Shown one piece after another: positions 6,452 to 14,652 of a stretch of DNA of 30,613 bases; the first letter of the stretch is position 1; every line of letters starts with the position of its first letter. The position numbers were made by a program, and so were the translations under genes. The stretch comes from CBDUXP01 sp965371225 [NCBI: uncultured bacterium] (GTDB lineage: Bacteria; Abyssobacteria; SURF-5; CBDUXP01): positions 1 through 30,613 of the forward strand of contig CBDUXP010000048.1 in the NCBI GenBank assembly GCA_965371225.1. The letters run 5' to 3'. Below the pieces are notes generated by a model, which searched no databases, was not told the origin of the DNA, and saw nothing but the letters and a program-made list of their open reading frames with translations.

Positions 6452-6882
6452 CGCCGCACCCGCCCGTACCGCTCGCGCCGGCCCACGTGGCGTTTCTCGC
6501 GCCACACGCTGAGCAGGAGCATGGCCAGGCCCGCCACCGCCGCGCCGCCGAGCAGCTTCACCCCCGGCGGGATCGCGGGCGTGCGCAGGAACAGGAGCGC
6601 GAACGCCAGCACCAGTCCGCCGATCCCCACATACAGGAGCCCGAAGCCCACCGTGCGTTCCAGCTGCGGCCGCAGTTGGTCCATATACCGGTCCCACACC
6701 TCCGGCGGCGGTTCGGCCAGGCGCAACCGCCCCGTGCGTTCGGCCAACTCGCGCATGGCCTCGAACTCCGCGCGCGCGTCGGCGTCTTCCAGCAGGTAAG
6801 CATCCAGCGTGTTGCGGCCAGCGGCATCCAATTCACCGTCGATCGCGGCCATCATCAGGCCCTCGGCTTCTTCGCGATTCAC
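6448..6882 (-). CDS. Membrane anti-sigma-like protein without zinc motif
   Basis: A 144-residue protein starting at a GTG that overlaps the sigma stop codon as GTGA. Residues 1-60 are helical and charged, in the style of anti-sigma N-terminal domains (AAIDGELDAAG, then DAYLLEDADARAEFEAM). It lacks the HxxxCxxC zinc motif common in such proteins. Two membrane segments follow at about 78-100 and 107-127, with a basic cytoplasmic tail. Position after an ECF sigma gene is the main argument for an anti-sigma role; I cannot exclude another membrane function. Confidence 0.75.
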   Translation of the reverse strand: MNREEAEGLMMAAIDGELDAAGRNTLDAYLLEDADARAEFEAMRELAERTGRLRLAEPPPEVWDRYMDQLRPQLERTVGFGLLYVGIGGLVLAFALLFLRTPAIPPGVKLLGGAAVAGLAMLLLSVWREKRHVGRRERYGRVRR

Positions 6883-7463
6883 TCCGCTGCCTCTGCCGGC
6901 GCCAGCCGGTGGTCGAGCACTGCGCGCAGTGCTTTGCGGGCGTTGAACAGGCGCGACATCACGGTACCGTCCGGGATGTCGAGCGCCCGTGCGATTTCCT
7001 TGTACGACATGTCGTGCAGATGCTTCAGCACGAGCACCTCCCGATGGATCGGCCGCAGCTCGCCCATGGCCGTCCACAGCTCATCCATGTCCTCGTTGCG
7101 CGTGGCCAACACGTCCGGCCGCGCCGCCACGTCGGCGAACTGCACGCCGCTGTCGTCCAGCGCGTCCAGGCTCGTGGCCGGGCGCCGCTTGCGCGCCTTG
7201 AGAAAGGTAAAGCAGGTGTTCCGCAGGATCTTGTAGAACCAGGGATAGAACGGGTACGTGGAGTTGTAGCGGTGCAGGTTGCGGTAGACCTTCACGAAGG
7301 CCTCCTGGGACTGGTCCCGCGCGTCCTCCGTGTTGCCCACGAAGCCCAGCGCGATGTAGTAGGCCCGCTGCATGTACTTGGCCACCAGCTCCTCGAACGC
7401 GCGCTCATCCCCATGGTTCGCGCGCGCGATCAGGGCCCGATCCGCGGCCGCCGACGCTTCCAT
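6879..7463 (-). CDS. ECF-type RNA polymerase sigma factor (RpoE-like)
   Basis: A 194-residue sigma factor. Region 2 spans about 15-95 (DERAFEELVAKYMQRAYYIA, EDARDQSQEAFVKVYRNL, FYPWFYKILRNTCFTFLKAR). Region 4 spans about 133-185 (LRPIHREVLVLKHLHDMSYK, then EIARALDIPDGTVMSRLFNA). The frame is open far upstream. I chose the ATG at 7463 because GAGGGAG lies 6 nt before it and the family similarity begins there. It is followed with 4-nt overlaps by an anti-sigma-like membrane protein and a YbjQ protein, suggesting response to an envelope or periplasmic signal. The signal and target promoters are unknown. Confidence 0.93.
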   Translation of the reverse strand: MEASAAADRALIARANHGDERAFEELVAKYMQRAYYIALGFVGNTEDARDQSQEAFVKVYRNLHRYNSTYPFYPWFYKILRNTCFTFLKARKRRPATSLDALDDSGVQFADVAARPDVLATRNEDMDELWTAMGELRPIHREVLVLKHLHDMSYKEIARALDIPDGTVMSRLFNARKALRAVLDHRLAPAEAAE

Positions 7464-7622
7464 GGTCTGCTCCCTCGCTGCTTCTGAAGGAGATACCCCG
7501 CCGGGCGCCGGATATTCATCGCTGGCTGGCACGAGCGCGCTCAGTGTAGCAACCGGCGGCGGGGCGCACCCACCGGTGCCCCCGCGGCACGGCGATCTGG
7601 TGGCCTCCGCATGGCTCGAAAT

Positions 7623-7679
7623 GTAGGGGCGCGATTCATCGCGCCCAGCCCTCATGGGCGCAATGAATTGCGCCCCTAC
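7623..7679. repeat. Inverted pair of GTAGGGGC-type palindromes
   Basis: A CGCGAT..ATCGCG unit (7623-7646) faces a CGCAAT..ATTGCG unit (7656-7679) across 9 nt. The outer ends are GTAGGGGC and GCCCCTAC, so the whole 57 nt can fold as one hairpin or two. It lies between the sigma start and the small membrane-protein gene; nothing else is seen in 7464-7740. Confidence 0.85.
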
Positions 7680-7740
7680 GACACCATCGCAGACGCGAAG
7701 CGAGCGCGGCGGGGGCTCGTTCCACGGACCCGGAAAAGCC

Positions 7741-8154
7741 CTAGATAGAGGGTCGCCACGGGTGTTGCGTCGGTTCGGAAAGCAGCAAGAGGCTGAGATT
7801 GTAAGCCCAGATGCCCGCGAAAACAAAACATACGCAACCAAAGTAGGTCAGCGTGTTAGAAGTCATGACATCGCTTAACGCGCTGTGGCCACCCAACAAA
7901 AAGAGCAGACCTACACCGACAAGCCAGCCGGCAGCTCGCCTCCCCTTGGCGCCATTCCAGAGTTGCCGTGCATGGGCCGGTCGCTGGACAACCCCGTACA
8001 CAAACAAACACGCCCAAACGAGGAGGAAAGTCGCTGTCAGTACCTTTACGAGAAGCCACCAGAACCCAACGGGGGCAACGACGTGACCGATGAACAGCCA
8101 CAGCCCCCACCCCCAGGCAGATGCCTCCAACGCATGCAACGGCCAACGTTTCAC
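7741..8154 (-). CDS. Hypothetical four-helix membrane protein
   Basis: A 137-residue, strongly hydrophobic protein with about four membrane segments (roughly 15-35, 36-58, 75-93 and 103-125) and positive residues in the loops (QRPAHARQLWNGAKGRR). I do not recognise a family. It starts with GTG at 8154; the ribosome binding site is weak. Base composition is lower in GC than in its neighbours. The opposite strand is also open here, but its product has no membrane or domain pattern. It lies downstream of a strong leftward terminator at 8221-8254, so it needs its own promoter. Confidence 0.6.
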   Translation of the reverse strand: MKRWPLHALEASAWGWGLWLFIGHVVAPVGFWWLLVKVLTATFLLVWACLFVYGVVQRPAHARQLWNGAKGRRAAGWLVGVGLLFLLGGHSALSDVMTSNTLTYFGCVCFVFAGIWAYNLSLLLLSEPTQHPWRPSI

Positions 8155-8220
8155 GGCGTAATTCTATCCCACGCTGGCTTAAGCAAGACGGGGATGAATA
8201 CGTGCCCCACCCAAAAAAAG

Positions 8221-8254
8221 TGGCCGGCCCGGGGACGGGGGTCCGGACCGGCCA
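8221..8254 (-). terminator. Strong intrinsic terminator downstream of a small ORF
   Basis: TGGCCGG (8221-8227) pairs with CCGGCCA (8248-8254), and the inner parts continue the stem with CCGG/GGAC-type pairing. Seven A residues at 8213-8219 become a T7 run after the hairpin on the minus strand. This is the best intrinsic terminator in the window. It ends leftward transcripts about 50 nt beyond the stop of the small ORF at 8305-8490. Confidence 0.75.
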
Positions 8255-8304
8255 GGAGACGAGGCGGTGAGGGAGAGGAGCCACCGCCACGGGAGATCGA
8301 AAAC

Positions 8305-8490
8305 CTAGTACCCGGCGTGCACCTCCGCGTGTGTACCCGCCTCTTCCGCGGCGGCCATGCGGTCCCATGCCGGGTAGTGGCGGCGCCAGGGGGATGATTC
8401 CAGGCGGAGCACGTTGGGCTCGGAGATGGGGTGCCCCCCCCAAGCATCCCGAGCGCCGTCCCGTTCCTGCGCGTGCCTACCTGTCGTCAT
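8305..8490 (-). CDS. Possible small protein gene (61 residues)
   Basis: A short frame that I do not recognise. It starts at the ATG at 8490 behind GGGGGAAG, or at a GTG at 8553 (82 residues). The product is hydrophilic, rich in His, Arg, Glu and Trp (SSPWRRHYPAWDRM) and ends HAEVHAGY. No membrane segment is visible. The case for a real gene is context: a usable ribosome binding site, a strong terminator 50 nt past the stop, and an AT-rich region with a tandem 20-mer upstream. The end slightly recalls PqqA-type peptides, but the Glu-Tyr spacing is wrong and no radical SAM enzyme is nearby. Confidence 0.4.
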   Translation of the reverse strand: MTTGRHAQERDGARDAWGGHPISEPNVLRLESSPWRRHYPAWDRMAAAEEAGTHAEVHAGY

Positions 8491-8584
8491 GGCTTCCCCC
8501 AGCCTTGGCGGAACGTCCCGCCGTCTGTGTCCCTTAACATCGAACTCGCCCACGTTAGTGCAACAGGCATGCCAGGGGCTCCTC

Positions 8585-8624
8585 GGATCACGAGCTTGTA
8601 AGTGGGATCACGAGCTTGTAAGTG
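8585..8624. repeat. Perfect tandem duplication of a 20-mer
   Basis: GGATCACGAGCTTGTAAGTG occurs twice head to tail (8585-8604 and 8605-8624). Each unit contains the imperfect dyad ACGAGCTTGT. It sits beside an AT-rich stretch (8625-8660) with TATAAT at 8632-8637 and 8650-8655. The gap 8491-8982 between the divergent small ORF and the histidine kinase gene has no other gene that I can support. Confidence 0.9.
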
Positions 8625-8875
8625 ACTTATTTATAATGAGTTATGACTATATAATCCGCACGAGAACGTAATTGGTGTTTCCGATGCGACAACAGTTGGT
8701 CCAGCCAAGCCGCAAATTGTCCAGAACGACGAAAATTGGCAATTTCTGGGCCCCGCGATGCCCCCTGAATCGAGGCCGCAGGGGGCGCCGGCCTGGCCCG
8801 GGGAGAATGCGGAACTCGTCTGTTCCCAGTGAATTACGTTTACGCCCGGCGGCGGCCTGACCGGGCGGAATCTGC

Positions 8876-8904
8876 TTGACAGGGTCCGGCGACGCTCCTA
8901 TGCT
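8876..8904 (+). promoter_or_regulatory. Sigma70-type promoter of the hybrid histidine kinase
   Basis: A perfect TTGACA (8876-8881), a 17-nt spacer and TATGCT (8899-8904, 4 of 6). It would give a leader of about 70 nt before the GTG at 8983. Confidence 0.65.
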
Positions 8905-8982
8905 GCGAGCAGAGCGGGTGGCCGGAGTCGCGTGGGGTGGCTCGGAGCGGACGAGACGCCGCGGGAGGCCAAGGGGACACAG

Positions 8983-11055
8983 GTGCAGAACGGCGACCAG
9001 GAATCCGGCAGCGTCCCGGTCGATTTCCGGGCGTTCGCCGAGCAGGCCAACGAAGGCATGCTGGTGTTGGATGCGGACCGGCGCATCACCTTCGCCAACC
9101 AGGCGATCCGGGACCTGATGGGCGTGGGGGACGAGGTCATCGGCCGCGACATCGTCGAGTTCCTCGACATGAGCAGCGCGCGGAAGGTGGAGAGCGAGTT
9201 CGACCGCCGGCGCGAGGGGGTGCGGTCCCACTACGAGGTCGAAATCCCCTGGGCCGAGGGCGCGCCCCGCACCCTGCACGTGGCCGCGTCCCCGCAACTG
9301 GGGCCCGACGGGAAATTCTGCGGCACCTTTGCGATCGTCAACGACATCACCGAAAAGATCGCCCTGGAGCAGCAACTCCAGGAGTACGCCCAGAATCTGG
9401 AGGAGATGGTGCAGGCCCGGACGAACGCGCTCATCGCCTCGGAGCAGCGCTATCACGAGGTCTTCGCGAACGTGACCGAGGGCATCGTCCGCGTCGATCG
9501 GCAGGGCACCATCCTGCTCTGCAACTCCGCCTTCGCGGAGATGGTGGGCAGTACGTCGGGCGAGATCATGGGCCGCAACATGATGCGCCTTGTGCACGAA
9601 GACGACGTCAACATCGTGGTGGACGCCTCAGAGCGGCTCGTGCGCGGGGAACCCATCGCCCGCACCCGCATCTTCCGGATGCGGCGGCTGGACGACCGCG
9701 AGATCGTCTACATTGAGACCACCGCCAGCGTGACCCATCGCGAAGACGCGATCGACTCCATCCAAATCCTCGCGCGGGACGTGACCGAACGGGTGCTCGC
9801 GGAAGAGGAACTCAAGCGCGCGTACGCGGAACTCAAGGGGTTGAGCCGGGCCAAGACGAACTTCCTCTCCAACATCACCCACGAGCTGAAAACGCCGCTC
9901 GTCACCGTCCGCGGCTACACCCAGATGCTGCACGGAGGGAATTTGGGCCCGGTCACCGACCAGCAGCGCACCGCGCTCAGCACCAGCCTGCGAAACGTGG
10001 ACGTCCTGCTGGCGCAGATCGAGCGCCTGCTGAGCGTCAGCCGGTTGGAACTGAGCGATGCGGGGCTGCACCTCGAAGCGGTCCCGGTCGCGGACTTCCT
10101 CCGGGACTGCGGGGCCGAAACCCTGCTCCTGGCTGAGCAGAAGCGCGTGGACCTCCGGCTCGGCGCGGTGCCCGCCGATCTGCCGCCCCTGCATGCGGAT
10201 TGGGAGAAGCTCGCCGATGCGCTCGCCCACCTGATCGGCAACGGCATCAAGTTCACGGGCCCGGGCGGGGTCGTCGAGTTGAGTGCAGCGCGCGACGGCG
10301 CCGATGCGATCCGCCTCAACGTGCACGACACCGGCGCCGGGTTGGATCCGGAGCGCGTCGCGAAGCTGTTCGAACCGTTCGAGCAGGCCGACGGGACCCA
10401 CACCCGCGACTACGAGGGGCTCGGCATCGGCCTCGCCCTGGTGCGCCGCATCGTCGAACTGCACGGTGGCCAGCTTGGCGTCGACAGCACCCCCGGCGCG
10501 GGCTCTACCTTCTGGTGCCGGATCCCCACCTCGACCGAGACCCCCCTGGCGCGCACCGGACGCCCGCGCGTGGACCGGACGGCAGGGTTGGATGTGCAGG
10601 GCGTGCCCGAACCGGCCGGCGCGGAGGAGGAGGAGGAGCTGGACGACCTGGATGACGATCTGGACCCGGCGGATATCGACCTGGACGACCGGGAGGAGGA
10701 ACCCATCGTGTTCGTGGACCACGACCTGGACATGCTGCGGTTTCTCCGGCAGGCCTTCGAGGACGCGAACCTCCCCGTGGACACCATCATGGACCCAGAG
10801 GCGGTCCTCCCACAGATCAGAACTACAGGCGCCCGAGTGGTTTTCGTGGATGTGGGCTTCCCCCAGGCGGACGGGGTGGAACTTTGCCGCCAGCTCAAAA
10901 GGGACCCCGTGACGGCGGGTATTCCGGTTTACGTCTTTACCGGGCATAATGGTAGGGACGTGCGTGCCAGGGCCGAGGCCGCCGGAGCGGACGGGTTCAT
11001 TACCAAACCCGTGTCTCTGGACTATCTGCTGGAGGTAGCTGGACGGCATCGCTAA
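8983..11055 (+). CDS. Hybrid histidine kinase: PAS-PAS-HisKA-HATPase-REC
   Basis: A 690-residue, apparently cytoplasmic sensor. Two PAS domains lie at about 15-125 and 155-270, each ending in a PAC-like segment (VNDITEK, ARDVTER), with a coiled-coil linker between. HisKA follows, with H300 in NITHELKTP as phosphoacceptor. The ATPase domain has the N box (LIGNGIKFT, N420), G1 (DTGAG, 449-453) and G2 (GLGIGLAL, 479-486). A very acidic linker (547-573, AEEEEELDDLDDDLDPADID) leads to a receiver with D623 (FVDVGFP) and K675 (ITKP). I chose the GTG at 8983 because AAGGGG lies just upstream; an in-frame GTG at 8932 would add 17 residues. The receiver gene 57 nt downstream is the likely partner. The ligand is unknown. 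Confidence 0.92.
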   Translation: MQNGDQESGSVPVDFRAFAEQANEGMLVLDADRRITFANQAIRDLMGVGDEVIGRDIVEFLDMSSARKVESEFDRRREGVRSHYEVEIPWAEGAPRTLHVAASPQLGPDGKFCGTFAIVNDITEKIALEQQLQEYAQNLEEMVQARTNALIASEQRYHEVFANVTEGIVRVDRQGTILLCNSAFAEMVGSTSGEIMGRNMMRLVHEDDVNIVVDASERLVRGEPIARTRIFRMRRLDDREIVYIETTASVTHREDAIDSIQILARDVTERVLAEEELKRAYAELKGLSRAKTNFLSNITHELKTPLVTVRGYTQMLHGGNLGPVTDQQRTALSTSLRNVDVLLAQIERLLSVSRLELSDAGLHLEAVPVADFLRDCGAETLLLAEQKRVDLRLGAVPADLPPLHADWEKLADALAHLIGNGIKFTGPGGVVELSAARDGADAIRLNVHDTGAGLDPERVAKLFEPFEQADGTHTRDYEGLGIGLALVRRIVELHGGQLGVDSTPGAGSTFWCRIPTSTETPLARTGRPRVDRTAGLDVQGVPEPAGAEEEEELDDLDDDLDPADIDLDDREEEPIVFVDHDLDMLRFLRQAFEDANLPVDTIMDPEAVLPQIRTTGARVVFVDVGFPQADGVELCRQLKRDPVTAGIPVYVFTGHNGRDVRARAEAAGADGFITKPVSLDYLLEVAGRHR

Positions 11056-11112
11056 GGTCCGCAGTGCCCTACCGCCCACCCGCCGGGGCAATGTCGGAAG
11101 GACGGGAGACGC

Positions 11113-11670
11113 ATGAGTCGCCGGAAGACCATCTTGGTCGCGGAGGACCAGCGCGAGCAGCTCGACATGCTCAAGCTGCTGCTGGAGGGATCCGGTTATA
11201 AGGTCGTCGGCGTTACTGACGGCAAGAAAGCCCTCCAGCACCTCAAGAAGCGCCGGTTCGACCTCGTCATTTTGGACATCATGATGCCGAAGATGGACGG
11301 CGTCGAGATTTGCAACAAGGTGAAACACTCGCGCACGCTCATGCGCATGCCGGTCGTCATCATCTCCGCCCTGGGCCGCGGCAGCCGCGCCAGTGAAGAA
11401 CGCTGGCAGCGGGACACGCTCGCCGACGCGTTCCTCGCCAAACCGTACGACACCCGCGACTTGCTGAAGGTGGTTGAGGACCTGCTCGCCCATCCCATCA
11501 CCGAAGAAGAAGCCCGGGAGAAGGTGAAGCACCAGGTACACCTGCGGAACTTGACGGAACTCATGAAGACCGGTGACGTGGCCCGCAACGCCCAACTCCA
11601 GGCGACGAAACAGGAAATTTCCACCCAGTACTTCAGTAAGGCGGACCGGCATGGCGCGCCGGACGAGTAG
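11113..11670 (+). CDS. Stand-alone response-regulator receiver with helical tail
   Basis: A 185-residue protein. The CheY-like receiver covers residues 5-125 with the acidic pair E11/D12, phosphoacceptor D55 (ILDIMMPKMDG), S85 and K110 (FLAKPYD). The last 60 residues are charged and helical (ITEEEAREKVKHQVHLRNLT) and contain no DNA-binding or enzymatic domain that I recognise. GGGAG lies before the ATG. It probably takes phosphate from the hybrid kinase upstream and acts by protein contact or as a phosphorelay intermediate. The tail could be a dimer or partner-binding element. Confidence 0.9.
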   Translation: MSRRKTILVAEDQREQLDMLKLLLEGSGYKVVGVTDGKKALQHLKKRRFDLVILDIMMPKMDGVEICNKVKHSRTLMRMPVVIISALGRGSRASEERWQRDTLADAFLAKPYDTRDLLKVVEDLLAHPITEEEAREKVKHQVHLRNLTELMKTGDVARNAQLQATKQEISTQYFSKADRHGAPDE

Positions 11671-11687
11671 GGTGGGCCCGCGCCCGT

Positions 11688-12581
11688 CTACCGGACGCGC
11701 ACCGCTTCGGCGAAGCCCTCACTCTCGATAACCTGAAACACCGCGTCCAGCGCCTGCTGCTGGGGCGGCGGGATCCGGCCGAACGGCGGCCGCGCACCGA
11801 ACCGGAAGCCGCGGCGCAACAGGAGATACTTCAGACTGGGCAGCGCGCCGAACCGCTCCATCGCGTGCACCACCCGGTCCACCAGCGCCTGCGCTTCCGC
11901 GTCCCCCCGGTCCCACACCTGCTTCACCAGTTCGGGAAACACATTGGCCACCGCGCTGAGGAACCCCGTGGCCCCCCGGGCGCGCGCCTCGCGGATGCAG
12001 CCGTCATGGCAGCAGAAAATGTCGAGTTGCGTCGCAAACTCCTCGCTGAGCTGATCCAGCCGGGCCGGATCGCCCGAGCCGTCCACCACCCCCGTGACCA
12101 GCCCCTCCACCAGCAACGCGCGCACCAGCTCGATGGTCAGCGGATTGTGCGTATCCCCCGGCGCGTGCAGCGCCATGATCGGCAGCGGACATCCGTCCGC
12201 CAGCCGCCGGTAGTACCACACCACCTCCTCTTCGCTGAACCGGTAGTAGAGCGGCGGCGGCACGATCACGCCCGTCACGTCGCGCGGCGCCAGCCGGCGT
12301 ACCGTGTCCAGGATCATCTGCTCCTGCGGCTCCCACACCGTCGGCCACAGCACCGCCCGCCCGGACGTGGCCGGCGTCAGCGCCTCATAGACGGCCTGCT
12401 TCTCCGCCTGCGTCAGATAGAGGAACTCGCCCGCCGGGCCCGTGGGGCTGAAGCCGGTCACCCCATGGCTCACGAGCCAGCGGTTGTGGTGCGCCACGAT
12501 GTCCGGGTCCACCGCGCCGCGCCGAAAGGGGGTGAGGTTGGCCACCCAGAGCCCTTGGCGGGCCGCGCGGGAGGTTCGCAT
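11688..12581 (-). CDS. DapA/DHDPS-fold protein lacking the Schiff-base lysine
   Basis: A 297-residue protein of the dihydrodipicolinate synthase/N-acetylneuraminate lyase superfamily, normal in length. The substrate-loop motif GFSPTGPAGEF (43-53) and the region PPPLYYRFSEEEVVWYYRRL (108-127) align with DapA. The active-site segment normally reads G-I-K-E-A-S-G-D. Here it reads G164-V-V-D-G-S-G-D171, so valine (V166) replaces the catalytic lysine, and ALHAPGD replaces the usual YNxPG. A lysine Schiff base cannot form there. The protein may be a non-aldolase relative or a regulator. It lies 6 nt after a large membrane-protein gene, as the last gene of a leftward set. Confidence 0.82.
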   Translation of the reverse strand: MRTSRAARQGLWVANLTPFRRGAVDPDIVAHHNRWLVSHGVTGFSPTGPAGEFLYLTQAEKQAVYEALTPATSGRAVLWPTVWEPQEQMILDTVRRLAPRDVTGVIVPPPLYYRFSEEEVVWYYRRLADGCPLPIMALHAPGDTHNPLTIELVRALLVEGLVTGVVDGSGDPARLDQLSEEFATQLDIFCCHDGCIREARARGATGFLSAVANVFPELVKQVWDRGDAEAQALVDRVVHAMERFGALPSLKYLLLRRGFRFGARPPFGRIPPPQQQALDAVFQVIESEGFAEAVRVR

Positions 12582-12587
12582 GGGCGG

Positions 12588-14606
12588 CTACTCTACCGGA
12601 GCGGGTTGCGCGCCCGCGGCCCACGGACGCGCCCGCGCCGCCGCCCGGGCGTGCGCGCGCGCCGCGGCCAGGTCGCCCCCGCGCTCGGCCAGGTACGCCA
12701 GCGACACGTGCGCTGCGTAGTTGTCCGGCTCCGCCGCGAGCGCACGCGTGAACCACTCCGCCGCGGCAGCATCCTCCTTCAGCACGAAACAGAAGTTCGC
12801 CACCAGCGCCGCGGCGCTGCCGTCCCCCGGCCGCGGCGGCCATCGTCGGAGTCCCGCCTCGAGCGTGGCGAAGTGGGGCCGGTCCCGGTACCCGTCCTCC
12901 CAGACCACGACCGGTGAAGCGGGCAGCGGCGTGGGCAGCGCCGCGGCGGTGAGGCGCACCGCATGGGCGGCGAGGTAGGGCGCGGCTTCGGGCGTGCGCT
13001 GCACGAACAATGCCGCCACCGCGTCGACGTAACACAGCACCCAGCGATCCGAACGATAGAGGTGACGCAACAGCAGGCCGTAGTCCGGCATGCGGTGGAA
13101 CACCACCGCCGCGCGCACCCCATCTTGCGCGGCCGCCTCCTCCCACGCCACCGGATCGCGGATGGTGCGGCCGTACCGCTCCAGGAAGAGCTGCCCGTAC
13201 ACCTCCCACCGGCCGTCGATGTACACCGGCCGCTCCGGCCAGAACCGCCAGGCGAGATAGCCGCCCAACTCCGGCGTGTTCCAGATGGGACCGGGCGCAT
13301 GCGTCGCGGCGATGAAATCCCCTACGCGCCCGGGATGGTGCGTCGCGCTCAGGCCAAGGCCGAAGCGCGTGAGCGTGCCGTCCCGCGTCGCAAACGTGTT
13401 CGTGGCGGCGCCCCACGCGCCGGCCATGGCGATCCACACCGCCAGCACCGCCAGCACCGGTTGCGCGCGGCGGGTGAGACTCTCCAGCCAGGCCGCACCC
13501 GTCGCCGCAGGGCCGTCCGCCCACGCGCGCACCGCGAACGGGACCGCCACGACGGCGAACAGGGCCATGTTGCGCCGCGCCGTGAGCGCCAGGTACCCGA
13601 ACGCGCAGACCAGCACGAACCCGACGGGATCCAGGCGCCGCGCGCGCACCGCGAACCCCAACACCGTGAGGCATGCGAGCGCCACGAACGCCACCGTCGC
13701 GACCGGCCAATGCGCGTCGGCCAGGGGGGCCCCGAGTTCGGTCACGGACGACGCGACCCAGTCCGTGCCCGATTGAATCTCCCGGAACAAGGTCAACGGA
13801 TAGAGCGCCTGCGTGAGCGGCTGCGGCGTGAGCAACGTGACGGGCACCATGACCAGCAGCACGCGGCCCAAGCGCTTGCACCACGCGGGAGCCATGGCGT
13901 CGTAATTCCACCCGGCCGGCACCGGGAGCCGCGACACCAGCGCATCGCCGAGCGCGTGCGCACCGATCACGATGGGCCCGAGAATCCACAGCCCGTGCGT
14001 GTTGACCCAGACCAGGTGCAGCACGGGCAGCAGCAGGATGATCGCGCCGCCCGTCCGCCGGTAGCGGGCCACGATGAACCCCGTCAGCGCCAGAAACAGG
14101 AGGCTCAGCAGGTCCGGGCGGGGCAGGTACCGTTCCGAGGCGGCGGCGGCGCCGAGCGCGACCGCAAGCAGCGCCACGCCGGCGGCCTCCCGCCACTCCA
14201 TCGTCAGCCACACGCACAGCCACGCAAGCAGCGCGACGCCGGCGACGGTCAGGAGCGTGCCGTTGATCCCGCCCACCAGGTACGTGCGCCACAAGGCCAC
14301 CTGAAACAGCCAGTGCGAGTCCACGTAGGGATTGCCCTGCGCAGTGAACGACAGCGGATCGGTGGTGGGAACTTCGCGCAACTCGGTGATGTACTGCCCG
14401 AGCCGCAACTGCCACCAGAAGTCTACGCTGTCCAGTTGATGCAAGGCGAAGCCGCAAACGAGCAGCGCGAGCGCGACAGCGCCCGCCGACAGCACGCAGC
14501 GCCAGAACCACCGCGCCGGGTCGGTCTCCGCGGCGCGCGCGGGGCGGCGCGCGGTGACGCGCCGGATGCCGACCTCGGGCGAGGGCGGCGCCGGATGGTC
14601 GGGCAT
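12588..14606 (-). CDS. Large polytopic membrane protein with C-terminal TPR-like region
   Basis: A 672-residue protein. An N-terminal cytoplasmic segment (about 1-34) is followed by around ten membrane helices to about residue 400. The first outside loop holds DSVDFWWQLRLGQYITELRE and TTDPLSFTAQGNPYVDSHWL, the acidic/aromatic pattern seen in GT-C-like membrane proteins. A soluble domain (about 420-580) has NTPELGGYLAWRFWPERPVY. The tail is TPR-like (AAEWFTRALAAEPDNYAAHV, then SLAYLAERGGDLAAARAHAR). A glycosyl or lipid-linked sugar transfer role is possible but unproven. It lies 46 nt after the VOC gene and 6 nt before the DapA-like gene. No clear ribosome binding site is seen. Confidence 0.78.
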   Translation of the reverse strand: MPDHPAPPSPEVGIRRVTARRPARAAETDPARWFWRCVLSAGAVALALLVCGFALHQLDSVDFWWQLRLGQYITELREVPTTDPLSFTAQGNPYVDSHWLFQVALWRTYLVGGINGTLLTVAGVALLAWLCVWLTMEWREAAGVALLAVALGAAAASERYLPRPDLLSLLFLALTGFIVARYRRTGGAIILLLPVLHLVWVNTHGLWILGPIVIGAHALGDALVSRLPVPAGWNYDAMAPAWCKRLGRVLLVMVPVTLLTPQPLTQALYPLTLFREIQSGTDWVASSVTELGAPLADAHWPVATVAFVALACLTVLGFAVRARRLDPVGFVLVCAFGYLALTARRNMALFAVVAVPFAVRAWADGPAATGAAWLESLTRRAQPVLAVLAVWIAMAGAWGAATNTFATRDGTLTRFGLGLSATHHPGRVGDFIAATHAPGPIWNTPELGGYLAWRFWPERPVYIDGRWEVYGQLFLERYGRTIRDPVAWEEAAAQDGVRAAVVFHRMPDYGLLLRHLYRSDRWVLCYVDAVAALFVQRTPEAAPYLAAHAVRLTAAALPTPLPASPVVVWEDGYRDRPHFATLEAGLRRWPPRPGDGSAAALVANFCFVLKEDAAAAEWFTRALAAEPDNYAAHVSLAYLAERGGDLAAARAHARAAARARPWAAGAQPAPVE

Positions 14607-14652
14607 ACGAGCAGCCTACGCGGCGCGAAATGCGCCGTCAACGCGTCTGCCG

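Noticed and set aside
8305-8330. PqqA-like or other RiPP precursor ending (AEVHAGY)
   Set aside because: PqqA needs Glu-x3-Tyr, whereas here the spacing is Glu-x4-Tyr, and no radical SAM or peptide-processing gene lies in the window.
8843-8867. CGCCCGG/CCGGGCG hairpin as a terminator
   Set aside because: No T tract follows on either strand, and it lies directly before the -35 box of the histidine kinase promoter; it may be incidental.
9628-11652. A 674-codon minus-strand frame opposite the histidine kinase and receiver
   Set aside because: It mirrors the third-position bias of the real genes and has no recognisable domain; the plus-strand products have complete kinase and receiver motifs.
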